Below, one piece after another: positions 31,100 to 39,818 of a stretch of DNA of 64,000 nucleotides. Under the pieces are notes generated by a model, which did no database searches, was not told the DNA's origin, and saw only the letters and a program-made list of their open reading frames with translations. Within the stretch, counting starts at the first letter, position 1; each line of letters opens with the position of its first letter. Position numbers and translations under genes: made by a program. The DNA is taken from contig JAFGIN010000113.1 in the NCBI GenBank assembly GCA_016929595.1, positions 62,001 to 126,000 of the forward strand. The letters are read 5' to 3'. This DNA is from Chitinispirillaceae bacterium (lineage in GTDB: Bacteria; Fibrobacterota; Chitinivibrionia; Chitinivibrionales; Chitinispirillaceae).

Positions 31100-34000
31100 T
31101 TACTTGCTTAATTCTTCCGCCAATAAAGCATCCAATGCGGCTTCATCCATTTCATCGATTTGCTCCATAACTATCTGATCAAAATATGGAGACAGTTGAT
31201 CCATCAGTTTACTGCTCAGCTTACTAACTGATGGACCATTCATAAGCTCCATCATACTTAATTCCAGACTGAGTTCCGATTTTAATCTTCTTGACAAATC
31301 AAGTGCCATCAACGAGTCTACACCATAGTTCATAATATTTTCATTACGTTGAATGCTTGTTTCAGGCATATTGGCGACCTGGCCGATGACTCCGGTTATT
31401 TTTCCTTCTATACTTTTCAATCGTAGTGCTTTGTCCATAGGAGCAAGTTCTTCCAGATAAGCTGACACCTTCTCATTAAACCGATTAACAGTCCTGGAAA
31501 AATGCGCAAATAAAGGTAATACTGCTTGTTTAGAATTCTGTTCAAACCAGGTGCCCCAATCCACATCGAAAACACCTGCCTGGGTTAAATCAAGTGCCAG
31601 CGCACAATCCAGTGCACGTAAAGCTTGCTGGTTGCTAAAGCCCTTGAGCCCGGTATGTTTGAGAACCATTGCTACTTCCCTGTTTCTTGTTAATACTCCG
31701 GTTTGGGCCAGTACCCCCCAGTTAATTGTTGTTGCCGTTTTGCCTTGCTGTCGCCGAATCCTGGCCAGGTCATCCAGGAATGCATTGGCAGCGGCATAGG
31801 CTGCCTGACCCGGATTCCCAATCAGGGAAGTAATGGATGAAAACATCACAAAAAAATCCAGATTGAATTGGGTTGTAGCAGCATCCAGATTAAGGGCCCC
31901 TTTAATTTTGGGATCCATAACATGCTGCAATTGCTCATTGGTGATATTCTTTAAATAAGAGTCTTCCAGTATCATGGCACTATGGATAATACCTTTTAGC
32001 GGCTTACCCGTATTGTTGCATGTCTGAATCATGTGCTCTACCGCTTTTTCATCACTCACGTCCACAGCCATTACCGATACTGATAATCCTTGACTAAGCA
32101 TACATTCTACTGCCTGCTTAATTTCCAACCGTTTATCACCGCTGCGGCTGGCCAGCAGCACGTGACCAGCCCCCTTTTCGGCAAGCCATCTCGCTACCTC
32201 CAAACCAAAGCCGCTGGTTCCACCGGTTACGATGTAACTACCCTGGCTATTTACAATCGACATCTGCTTTTTAGCTATTACTGGCAACATATTATCCATG
32301 GTGATCAGAATTTTATGTATGTTATCAGAATCATTCATTTGAGCTATGGCTTCATTCAATTTAGAGAAGGGAAATACCTGCATCGGCAAAATCAGATTTT
32401 TCTGTTCAATTACAGCAGCCATATTCTCGATAATTTTTCGTCCATCCTCAGGGTGCTCCTCCAGCAACCATTTGAGATTCAACAAATGCAACGATCCATT
32501 TTTCCTGGCCAGATTAAGCGGAGCAGTCATCCCTATCAACTGTTTTTCATGAATGACATGCACCACTTTTCCAAACGGCCGTAAAGCCGCTATCAGCTTG
32601 TCATCCAGTTGATCGGGATGACAATGAATAATCACATCAGCATGGCCCCAAACATGCGGACGGTGCCTTTCGGCAAAAGTAATACCATCTATTCCGCTAA
32701 AATATCGTTTCTCATCATCATGACTGATAAAAGCTGTTATTTCTGCACCTGATAATTGACCAATATAAGCCGCTGCCACACCAGTATCAGTGGCCGCGCC
32801 GGTAATAAACAGCTTATCTCCAGCTTTCAGTCTGGCGCACTCCAGCAGTCCGTAAGCTGCCATCATCATTGACATGCTAAAAGGTTGCCTGTTTTCTATT
32901 TTGTTTACTACTTTACATACGTAACAACATGGCACATTTATAAATGTTGCAGGACTGCAGGGGTAAAATACGCAGACTTCATCTCCTATTGTCAGTCCAG
33001 TCACCTTGCTGCCAACAGCGGTGATGGTTCCGGTGAATTCGCTACCAAACCTGTACGACTTTTCATCCCCCGACTGCTTATCCAGGGTGAAGCTTGCTAA
33101 TTTAACTTCAACTTCATCATCGGAGGGCAGGATACGCTCAGCGGACTTAAAGTACAGCTGTTTGGATTCTGGCTGGTCAACCAATATCAATTGCTGATCC
33201 CTGGAAATCATTTTTATTTCTTCATCCCTTTCCACTGATTGTTGCAATGGTTTCAGGCGATGAACCAGGCGCATGTTTTTTCTGAGGATGACTTCCTCAT
33301 TCAATACCGGCTGTCTTAACTCATCCCACAGCTGCTCCAGTTGTTCTTTTTCATCCATGTCACTATCAAGATCAATCAATTGACAGGATAGCTTTTCGAA
33401 TTCACTTCGCATTACCCGAATAAGCCCCCAAAGCGGAGAACCTGCTAATGCAGTGACAGAGGCTTCTTTCGAACTATGCAAGCCGATGGTAACCACCGAG
33501 AGTTTGGCAGGCATATCATTATTAGCTTGTATATAATTGTGAAGCCAGTCAATAACCTGCTGACAGCCGCTGACCATACGATCATACAAACTACCGGGTT
33601 GAAGTTCCCTTGTTGCCTGTCCAATCAGCAGAATTGTGTGATCTGTAGCCTGCGGCGGATTACTTTCCCGGAGAGTATCCCAGCTTGCCCGGGTTAAATC
33701 CGATTGAATGAGTGCTTTTATCATTACATTCTCTGCATTGCCTTTTCTGATCAGTCCGTGCCCCAGCGCTGTATCCGAATGGATTAACAACCACGCCTGA
33801 TTATCGGCTTTTACCTCCTGCTGAGGCCGTTTTTTCTCCTGCCATGTCCATTCATAGAACCATTCCTGCGACAATGCCTTTTCTTCCTGATGCTCCTGCT
33901 TCAAATGCTGACAGGTAATACCAAGAACTTCTGCAGTAACCCGACCCTGTGAATCGTAAAGCACAGCATTTCCTTTTAGAGCCTTGTCATTTTTCCAAAG

Positions 34001-37000
34001 TAAGGAGGTCCAACCGTATGCCGGCAGAGATGGACGTCTATATAAAATTAATCGATCAATAGCTACCGGAATAAAGGTTTTGTTTTCCGAATCCCTGCCC
34101 TGTTCTTTTTCAACCACAATTAGTGATTGAAATAATGCATCCAATAAAGTGGGGCCAAAAAGATAACCATCCTTCTCATCTGGAAGAACTGATGGTTCCA
34201 GTCTGATCAATACTTCCCGATCTCCCCGGTTAATGGCTTTAATAGGTTTAAAAAAGGGCCCGTAGTTCAGTTGACGGGTCGATAGTTTTTCATAAAAGTT
34301 TTCGACATTTAACTGTTCCCGGCAGCGACCTATGATATTGTCAAGTAAACCCTTGCTTTCAGGTACCTGAATCATTTCAGTGTTCAGGTCAAGTGTAGCA
34401 TGATGAAGCCAGGGCGCCTGTTCCTCCAGGGTGGTGCTGTAAAGTTCTACTCTTCTTGTTAACCTGCTGTAACTTATATGTAGTCGCTGCACACTTTCCT
34501 CATTCAGACTTAACACCTGATGAAAGTGGATGTTTTCCAGAGCCATAGGCCATTGCCGGTTAATCTGCTCAGCTACTGCCAACCCAGCTTCCACATACAT
34601 GGCACCCGGAACAACCACATGGCTACCTATACAATGATCATTTAAATAGGGTATCTGATGCTCATTAAGGTCTATCTCCCAGGCTGGCTGAGGCCCAAAA
34701 ACCTTCCGATTGAGAAAGCGATGACCTTTCTGTCCAAAACGGTAATTGCTCAAAGCTTCGGATTCAAACCAGTAATGCTCACGCTGCCAGGGATAGGTCG
34801 GCAGTGCCAGCATTGGAGCATCCGGGTTGATCTGATGCTCCCAGTTAAGAGAATACCCTAATTGATAGAGCGTACCAACTGACTGAAAAAAACTTTCCAG
34901 CTCCGGTTTTTTCCGGTTTAGAGTGGTAATTAACTGCCCCTCTTTATTTTCTGATGTTAACTCAGCCTGAATGGACTGCGCAAGCACCGGATGAGGCCCA
35001 ACCTCCAGAAAATGAAAATAGCCCGCACCCATTAATGCACGAATGCCCCTCTGGAAATGAACCGGTTTACGAACATTTTCCCACCAGTAACTGGCATCTA
35101 TTCTTTGTCCACCTATCCGACCCCCGGTTACAGTGGAATAGAGGGGTATAGCTTCCTGTTGCGGATGTAATCCCGCCAGAACCGCCTGCAGTTCTTCTTT
35201 AATCGGCTCCATTTGCCTGCTGTGAAAAGCCACTTCGACATTTAACAACCGATTAAACTGTTGGTTTTCCGTTAAATAGGCACTTAATTTATCCAGATCC
35301 GCCTTATTACCGGATATTGTCACACTCCCGGCACTGTTAACGGCTGCCAGATCCAAATCCAGATTAAGCTTCTTGAACAACTCTAATACATCTTTTTCTG
35401 GCATATTAACAGCCAGCATACCACTATCAGGACTGGCTTTAGTCTGCTGCAACCGGCTACGATGATAACAGACTAAAAGGGATTCTTCCAGGCTAAGGAC
35501 ACCGGCAACATGCACAGCGGCGACTTCACCTACGCTATGCCCGATAATAGCATCAGCCCTGATTCCCCATTCTTCAAGACAGGCTGTCAGGGCCACCTGC
35601 AATACAAAATTAGCCGGTTGAGCAACCTGCGTCTCGTGCATGCGCGATGCAGCTACATTTTCCAACATGGCATTTTTGATGGACCACCCGCTGATAGCGG
35701 TAAATAATTCATCACATTCATCCACCTTATGCCTGAACGTTGGCATACTTTCATATAATTTACATCCCATACCTGGCCATTGCGGTCCCATACCCGTAAA
35801 GACCATCACCAATTTTTTATCCTGATCAATGTTTTTGGGATCCGGTCCAAGGCCTTTAGAAATTGCTTGCAATTGTTTAATTAACGTGCTTTTATCCCTT
35901 GCTTGAATAAAACTTCTCACGTTCTGATGACTGCGATGCCTACAGGTTGTCTTTACAATAGTTTCTAATATTCCCTCACCAGGCTGATTACATAAATAGT
36001 CCTGCCATTTTCCGGCCATGGATTTTAACGCCGGTAGGCTTTGGGCTGATATCGGTAATAAAACATCAGTTTCCCGCCCGAAAGCATAATTACTAACTGG
36101 AACCTCGTTATCCTGGGCTGCCTGTAGCAGTATATGTGCATTGGTTCCACCGTATCCGAAAGCGTTGACGCCAGCAAAGCGTTCTTCCTGATCAGGCCAG
36201 TCCATTAACTCGGTTGGAACGTTAAAACAATACTGGTCAAAAGGTATTTCCGGATTAGGAGTTTTAAAATGGAGATTGCCAGGAATCTTTTTATGCTTCA
36301 AACACAAGGCTGCTTTAATGATTCCAGCCATCCCGGCGGCCGCTTCCAGATGTCCCATATTCGTTTTTACCGAACCTACCCATGCTTTTTGCCTGCGTTT
36401 ACCCTGGTCATTTAATACGGCATGTAATGCTTCTGCTTCGGCCCTGTCACCGGCTTTGGTTCCAGTTCCATGCGCTTCGATATAATGAACATCACTGGGC
36501 TTTACCTTTGCCTGCTGATAAACATTTCTTATTAACGTTTTCTGAGCTTCGGGGTTGGGTAATGTTAACCCGGGTGTCTGACCATCCTGATTTACACCGG
36601 TACCACGAATCAGCGCATACACCGGTAATCCTTCTTCCTGAGCTTTTTTCAGTGGCTTGATAAGAATAACAGCCGCGCCTTCACCACGTGCATACCCGGA
36701 AGCTCGTTCGTCAAAGGTCATACACCGTGAATGATCGGATAAAAACTGACCCTTGCTAAGCCCGATGGAATTGGATGAACTGGTCATAACATTAGCTCCG
36801 CCAACCAACACCATATCGCTCTCACCACTCCAGATACTCTGACAGGCATAATGAGTAGCTACCAGAGATGATGAACAAGCAGTATCAATAGTTAAGCTAG
36901 GCCCTTTTAAATTGAAAACATATGATAATCGGTTAGAAAGCAGTGTCAGTGTAGCACTCATTGGAGAATGAGAACTAGCAACAGTAATGTTCAAAGAGCA

Positions 37001-37417
37001 GAACTGATTAATCTGATGATCCAGCCAGAAACCACCTATAAACACACCTGTATTGGATCCGGACAACTGCTCATTGGTAATACCGGCATTTTCAAAAGCT
37101 TCCCAGGCCACTTCAAGTAGCAAGCGCTGCTGGGGATCCATGATCCGGGCTTCACGCGGAGAAATACCAAAAAATAGAGGATCAAAAAGTTCAATATCTT
37201 CCTGCAGGAACCCACCTTGAAAATTGTAGGCTTTCCCTTTTTTGTTTTTATTGGAATCACAAAACTGGCGCCAATCCCAGCGTTTTTCAGGAATATCTAC
37301 CATTGCGTCTCTTTTATTTTTCAACAGATCCCAGAATTTTTCAGAATCGGAGGCACCGCCAGGAAAGCGGCAACCTATACCGATAATAGCTAATGGTTCT
37401 TTTTTCATTCTGTTCAT
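31100..37417 (-). CDS. Type I polyketide synthase, single reducing module KS-AT-DH-ER-KR-ACP
   Basis: A 2105-residue PKS that should extend an acyl starter by one malonate-derived unit (or act iteratively) and pass it to the NRPS. KS (about 8-430) has Cys near residue 182 in DTACSSS, plus EAHGTGT and KTNMGHLEAAAG. AT (about 540-850) has GHSVGE near 628 and a VAFHS motif that fits malonyl-CoA. DH (about 890-1170) has DHCIGSHVVVP, with Ser at the usual Gly position, and LLDALFQ. An ER-like part (about 1430-1710) has an altered nucleotide motif, TGAATDTGVAA. KR (about 1720-1900) keeps GGTSGFG and the Ser/Tyr pair (SSITS, AAYAAAN). The ACP Ser is near 2035 in GVDSLMAL. There is no loading domain. 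The start is ATG 37417 with AGGAG just upstream. It is the first gene of the operon, ending three bases before the first possible NRPS ATG. Confidence 0.95.
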   Translation of the reverse strand: MNRMKKEPLAIIGIGCRFPGGASDSEKFWDLLKNKRDAMVDIPEKRWDWRQFCDSNKNKKGKAYNFQGGFLQEDIELFDPLFFGISPREARIMDPQQRLLLEVAWEAFENAGITNEQLSGSNTGVFIGGFWLDHQINQFCSLNITVASSHSPMSATLTLLSNRLSYVFNLKGPSLTIDTACSSSLVATHYACQSIWSGESDMVLVGGANVMTSSSNSIGLSKGQFLSDHSRCMTFDERASGYARGEGAAVILIKPLKKAQEEGLPVYALIRGTGVNQDGQTPGLTLPNPEAQKTLIRNVYQQAKVKPSDVHYIEAHGTGTKAGDRAEAEALHAVLNDQGKRRQKAWVGSVKTNMGHLEAAAGMAGIIKAALCLKHKKIPGNLHFKTPNPEIPFDQYCFNVPTELMDWPDQEERFAGVNAFGYGGTNAHILLQAAQDNEVPVSNYAFGRETDVLLPISAQSLPALKSMAGKWQDYLCNQPGEGILETIVKTTCRHRSHQNVRSFIQARDKSTLIKQLQAISKGLGPDPKNIDQDKKLVMVFTGMGPQWPGMGCKLYESMPTFRHKVDECDELFTAISGWSIKNAMLENVAASRMHETQVAQPANFVLQVALTACLEEWGIRADAIIGHSVGEVAAVHVAGVLSLEESLLVCYHRSRLQQTKASPDSGMLAVNMPEKDVLELFKKLNLDLDLAAVNSAGSVTISGNKADLDKLSAYLTENQQFNRLLNVEVAFHSRQMEPIKEELQAVLAGLHPQQEAIPLYSTVTGGRIGGQRIDASYWWENVRKPVHFQRGIRALMGAGYFHFLEVGPHPVLAQSIQAELTSENKEGQLITTLNRKKPELESFFQSVGTLYQLGYSLNWEHQINPDAPMLALPTYPWQREHYWFESEALSNYRFGQKGHRFLNRKVFGPQPAWEIDLNEHQIPYLNDHCIGSHVVVPGAMYVEAGLAVAEQINRQWPMALENIHFHQVLSLNEESVQRLHISYSRLTRRVELYSTTLEEQAPWLHHATLDLNTEMIQVPESKGLLDNIIGRCREQLNVENFYEKLSTRQLNYGPFFKPIKAINRGDREVLIRLEPSVLPDEKDGYLFGPTLLDALFQSLIVVEKEQGRDSENKTFIPVAIDRLILYRRPSLPAYGWTSLLWKNDKALKGNAVLYDSQGRVTAEVLGITCQHLKQEHQEEKALSQEWFYEWTWQEKKRPQQEVKADNQAWLLIHSDTALGHGLIRKGNAENVMIKALIQSDLTRASWDTLRESNPPQATDHTILLIGQATRELQPGSLYDRMVSGCQQVIDWLHNYIQANNDMPAKLSVVTIGLHSSKEASVTALAGSPLWGLIRVMRSEFEKLSCQLIDLDSDMDEKEQLEQLWDELRQPVLNEEVILRKNMRLVHRLKPLQQSVERDEEIKMISRDQQLILVDQPESKQLYFKSAERILPSDDEVEVKLASFTLDKQSGDEKSYRFGSEFTGTITAVGSKVTGLTIGDEVCVFYPCSPATFINVPCCYVCKVVNKIENRQPFSMSMMMAAYGLLECARLKAGDKLFITGAATDTGVAAAYIGQLSGAEITAFISHDDEKRYFSGIDGITFAERHRPHVWGHADVIIHCHPDQLDDKLIAALRPFGKVVHVIHEKQLIGMTAPLNLARKNGSLHLLNLKWLLEEHPEDGRKIIENMAAVIEQKNLILPMQVFPFSKLNEAIAQMNDSDNIHKILITMDNMLPVIAKKQMSIVNSQGSYIVTGGTSGFGLEVARWLAEKGAGHVLLASRSGDKRLEIKQAVECMLSQGLSVSVMAVDVSDEKAVEHMIQTCNNTGKPLKGIIHSAMILEDSYLKNITNEQLQHVMDPKIKGALNLDAATTQFNLDFFVMFSSITSLIGNPGQAAYAAANAFLDDLARIRRQQGKTATTINWGVLAQTGVLTRNREVAMVLKHTGLKGFSNQQALRALDCALALDLTQAGVFDVDWGTWFEQNSKQAVLPLFAHFSRTVNRFNEKVSAYLEELAPMDKALRLKSIEGKITGVIGQVANMPETSIQRNENIMNYGVDSLMALDLSRRLKSELSLELSMMELMNGPSVSKLSSKLMDQLSPYFDQIVMEQIDEMDEAALDALLAEELSK

Positions 37418-37500
37418 TATTCTCTCCTATTCCCCTGTTCAATTTTGTATACCGATGGTTGATATTTTTACATTCATTGTCTAACATTATTCAGCTTAAT

Positions 37501-37516
37501 TGCAGAAAAACAGCCG
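37501..37516 (-). promoter_or_regulatory. Candidate sigma54 (-24/-12) promoter of the PKS-NRPS operon
   Basis: Read on the minus strand this is CGGCTGTTTTTCTGCA. The GG and GC pairs that sigma54 promoters keep nearly invariant are present with the canonical ten bases between them; seven of the twelve informative consensus positions match. Transcription would start near 37490, leaving a leader of about 70 bases before the PKS ATG at 37417. The neighbouring gene is a sigma54 activator. Found by eye, so moderate confidence only. Confidence 0.45.
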
Positions 37517-37733
37517 ATTGATTTTTCTGCTCTCAATGATAATTCGTTTACTGATAGGTACTTTGTTTTTTTCCTCTGCGAGAAGAATATAGCATCTTGA
37601 CTTAACCCTTTGCAACCATTACAGCGTAAATCTTCAGGATTATTATGATTTTTTTATTGAGTATTTGCTATTAAAATTGGTAAACGTCCTCATTTTCCAC
37701 GATTTTGGTCAAAGCATCACTCTGCCTTTCAAC

Positions 37734-37749
37734 TGTTATTAATTCTACA
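37734..37749. promoter_or_regulatory. Candidate NifA-type upstream activator site (TGT-N10-ACA)
   Basis: TGT at 37734-37736 and ACA at 37747-37749 are separated by exactly ten bases, the classical NifA enhancer pattern. It lies about 220 bp upstream of the candidate -24 element. The pattern is short enough to occur by chance about once in a few kilobases, so this is suggestive only. Confidence 0.35.
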
Positions 37750-38156
37750 ACGTTATAATAAAACACCCCTTCTTGCTGGCAAAAAGTATTTTACAGCTAA
37801 CAACAACCAAAAAAACTAAATGATACTAATATTCGGGCAAATAAATATTACTCACTGTAATCTCGATAAAGCTTATAATTTTGAATCCTGTCCTTAATAA
37901 CAGGCCACCCTTAAGTGTTGAACGGGTAATATTTAATTGCCGATGTGATACTAAGAATAGAGGTAATAGTGATGACAAAATCCAGCAAGAAGTAACTCGA
38001 TGATCGTAAATTTCCGGCCATCTTAATAAGCTTGTATTGACATAACATAATTTAAAGTTGTCGAAGCCGATACCGGATATGGGAAATGAAAGATAAAACG
38101 CTGCAGTGGTGGTTGACGATTCAAGGTATTACGTTTTTTCTATACTTTTTATACGC

Positions 38157-39704
38157 TTACCTCCATTTAATTACAGGATCTACAAAACCAGTATAATCTA
38201 TTTTCAATTTTTTAATTTTGTACCGGATCATGCGGCTTGTATACCCAAGCTCTTTTGATGCGACAGATACATTTCCATGAGCATGCTTGAGCGCATCGGT
38301 GATTGCATCCTTTTCCAATGAAGAAATTCGTAATTTCAAATTCCCCGGAATAAAAGCCTCTTTACTTCCAGGTATCTGCAATGTAGCAGGAAGATCGTAA
38401 CCATGAATGACCTCTTTATCACTTACGATAACAGCATGTTCAATACAATTTTCGAGCTCTCTGATATTACCAGGCCAGTGATATTCCATAAGCATATTGA
38501 TCGCGGCAGTAGAAATTCTTCGAACAGATTTAGATAGTTTTTGAGAAAACTTGATAACAAAATGGTTAGATAAAGGAAGAATGTCTTCCTTACGTTCACG
38601 AAGTGGTGGAACGTAAACCGGAAAAACATTAATCCGATAATATAAATCACTCCTGAACATCTGACTTTTGATAGCATCTTCCAGATTACGGTTTGTAGCA
38701 GCAATGATCCGTACATCTGATTTAATAGTTCGATTTGAGCCAACACGTTCAAATTCCCGCTCCTGTAAAAACCTTAATAGCTTTACCTGAATGGAGTGTG
38801 ATATTTCACCTATCTCATCTAGAAATAGTGTACCCCCCCCAGCCTCTTCAATTCTGCCGATTCTTGAGGATAAGGCACCTGTAAATGATCCTTTTTCATG
38901 CCCAAAAAGTTCACTCTCCAGCAGATTCTCATTGAGCGCTGCACAGTTTAGTTTAATAAATTTTTGTTCTGATCGAGGTGAACCATAATGTATTGCTGAC
39001 GCAATCAATTCCTTTCCGGTTCCGGATTCGCCTCTGATAAGTACTGTCGTATTTGTTTTACTTACCAAATGAATCTTAAGATATACATCCCTGATCGACT
39101 TTGAATTTCCTATAATATTTTCAGGCTTGAAACTGTCTCCCAGAGCATCTCTCAACCGTAAAATTTCATCTTCCAGGACATCTTTTTCAAGTTTTGAAAC
39201 CCTTCGCATTTTAACATCATTTGCAATCATACCAGAAACAATGGTAAGTACCTTGAACTCATCTGTAAGATTAAGATGAAGTTCACATGGAATATCAATT
39301 GAAAATGTACCGACAATCTCATTTTCGATTTTTATCGGTACACATATAAAACTCCAATCACCACCAGCAACCTGTCTGCGTCGGTGAATTCTGTCCCTAA
39401 ACTGTGGTTCTTCAGAAATATCTGGAATAATAGCCGGTTCACCTGTTGCTACAACCTGCCCGACAATCCCCTCACCACGCATATACAGCACATCTTTATC
39501 TATCCTAATAGCAGAAGAAGAATTCACAGCTTCAATGGTAAGAATACTCTCATCCTTTGATAATAAAAGAATTGTTCCACGCATATAGGATAACTGCTTT
39601 TCAAGTAATATCATAATATCCATAAGCATCTGCTTCTGACCGGTATTTGCCGCAAGAATCTTTGAAACAAGTGATAATGTTTCAATCTGCTGGATATATC
39701 TCAT
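38157..39704 (-). CDS. NifA-type sigma54-dependent transcriptional activator (GAF-AAA+-Fis HTH)
   Basis: A 515-residue enhancer-binding protein that should open promoters bound by sigma54 RNA polymerase using ATP. An N-terminal GAF sensor (about 1-165) is followed by a short coiled linker, then an AAA+ domain with Walker A GESGTGKE (225-232), GSFTGA (272-277, where GAFTGA is usual), Walker [12 protein letters not shown] (290-300) and the [14 protein letters not shown] segment (350-363). The C-terminal Fis-type helix-turn-helix (about 465-505) resembles that of NifA. There is no phosphoreceiver domain, so input should come through the GAF domain or protein contacts. Start ATG 39704 has AGGAG just upstream. 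It lies 114 bp downstream of the enzyme I gene and directly upstream of the PKS-NRPS operon, making it the prime candidate regulator of both. Whether it is true NifA cannot be said; no nif genes are here. Confidence 0.92.
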   Translation of the reverse strand: MRYIQQIETLSLVSKILAANTGQKQMLMDIMILLEKQLSYMRGTILLLSKDESILTIEAVNSSSAIRIDKDVLYMRGEGIVGQVVATGEPAIIPDISEEPQFRDRIHRRRQVAGGDWSFICVPIKIENEIVGTFSIDIPCELHLNLTDEFKVLTIVSGMIANDVKMRRVSKLEKDVLEDEILRLRDALGDSFKPENIIGNSKSIRDVYLKIHLVSKTNTTVLIRGESGTGKELIASAIHYGSPRSEQKFIKLNCAALNENLLESELFGHEKGSFTGALSSRIGRIEEAGGGTLFLDEIGEISHSIQVKLLRFLQEREFERVGSNRTIKSDVRIIAATNRNLEDAIKSQMFRSDLYYRINVFPVYVPPLRERKEDILPLSNHFVIKFSQKLSKSVRRISTAAINMLMEYHWPGNIRELENCIEHAVIVSDKEVIHGYDLPATLQIPGSKEAFIPGNLKLRISSLEKDAITDALKHAHGNVSVASKELGYTSRMIRYKIKKLKIDYTGFVDPVIKWR

Positions 39705-39781
39705 GTCGCTCCTAAAAATATAGTAAAAAGCCAGATTACATTAAGATAATGCATTAGCCCCTTCTCAAACGAGAGAAATCA

Positions 39782-39791
39782 CTTCGCGAAG
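39782..39791. repeat. Short perfect palindrome CTTCGCGAAG between enzyme I and activator genes
   Basis: A ten-base perfect palindrome in the 114-bp gap between the ptsP-like gene and the activator gene. It may be an operator half-site pair or a small hairpin; there is no T-run, so a terminator is unlikely. Confidence 0.4.
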
Positions 39792-39818
39792 CAGCGTTCT
39801 ATCATTCCAATTTAAGAT

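Larger units (their letters stand above)
37418..38156. other. Regulatory intergenic region upstream of the PKS operon
   Basis: This 739-bp AT-rich region separates the sigma54 activator gene from the PKS gene, all on the minus strand. No gene was found. It contains the candidate -24/-12 promoter and the TGT-N10-ACA site listed separately. A short inverted repeat CCTGT/ACAGG with an 8-base loop lies at 37887-37904 and could be a weak end-of-transcript hairpin for the activator gene, but no T-run follows it. Confidence 0.6.

Noticed and set aside
37705-37735. Second possible sigma54 promoter (GGC...TGC on the minus strand)
   Set aside because: The GG to GC spacing is one base short of the canonical distance and the site is far from the PKS start.
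37887-37904. CCTGT/ACAGG hairpin as terminator of the activator gene
   Set aside because: Five-base stem without a T-run; too weak to call.
38157-39704. Calling the activator NifA and the locus nitrogen fixation
   Set aside because: The HTH and GAF layout are NifA-like, but no nif structural genes are present and many sigma54 activators look alike.
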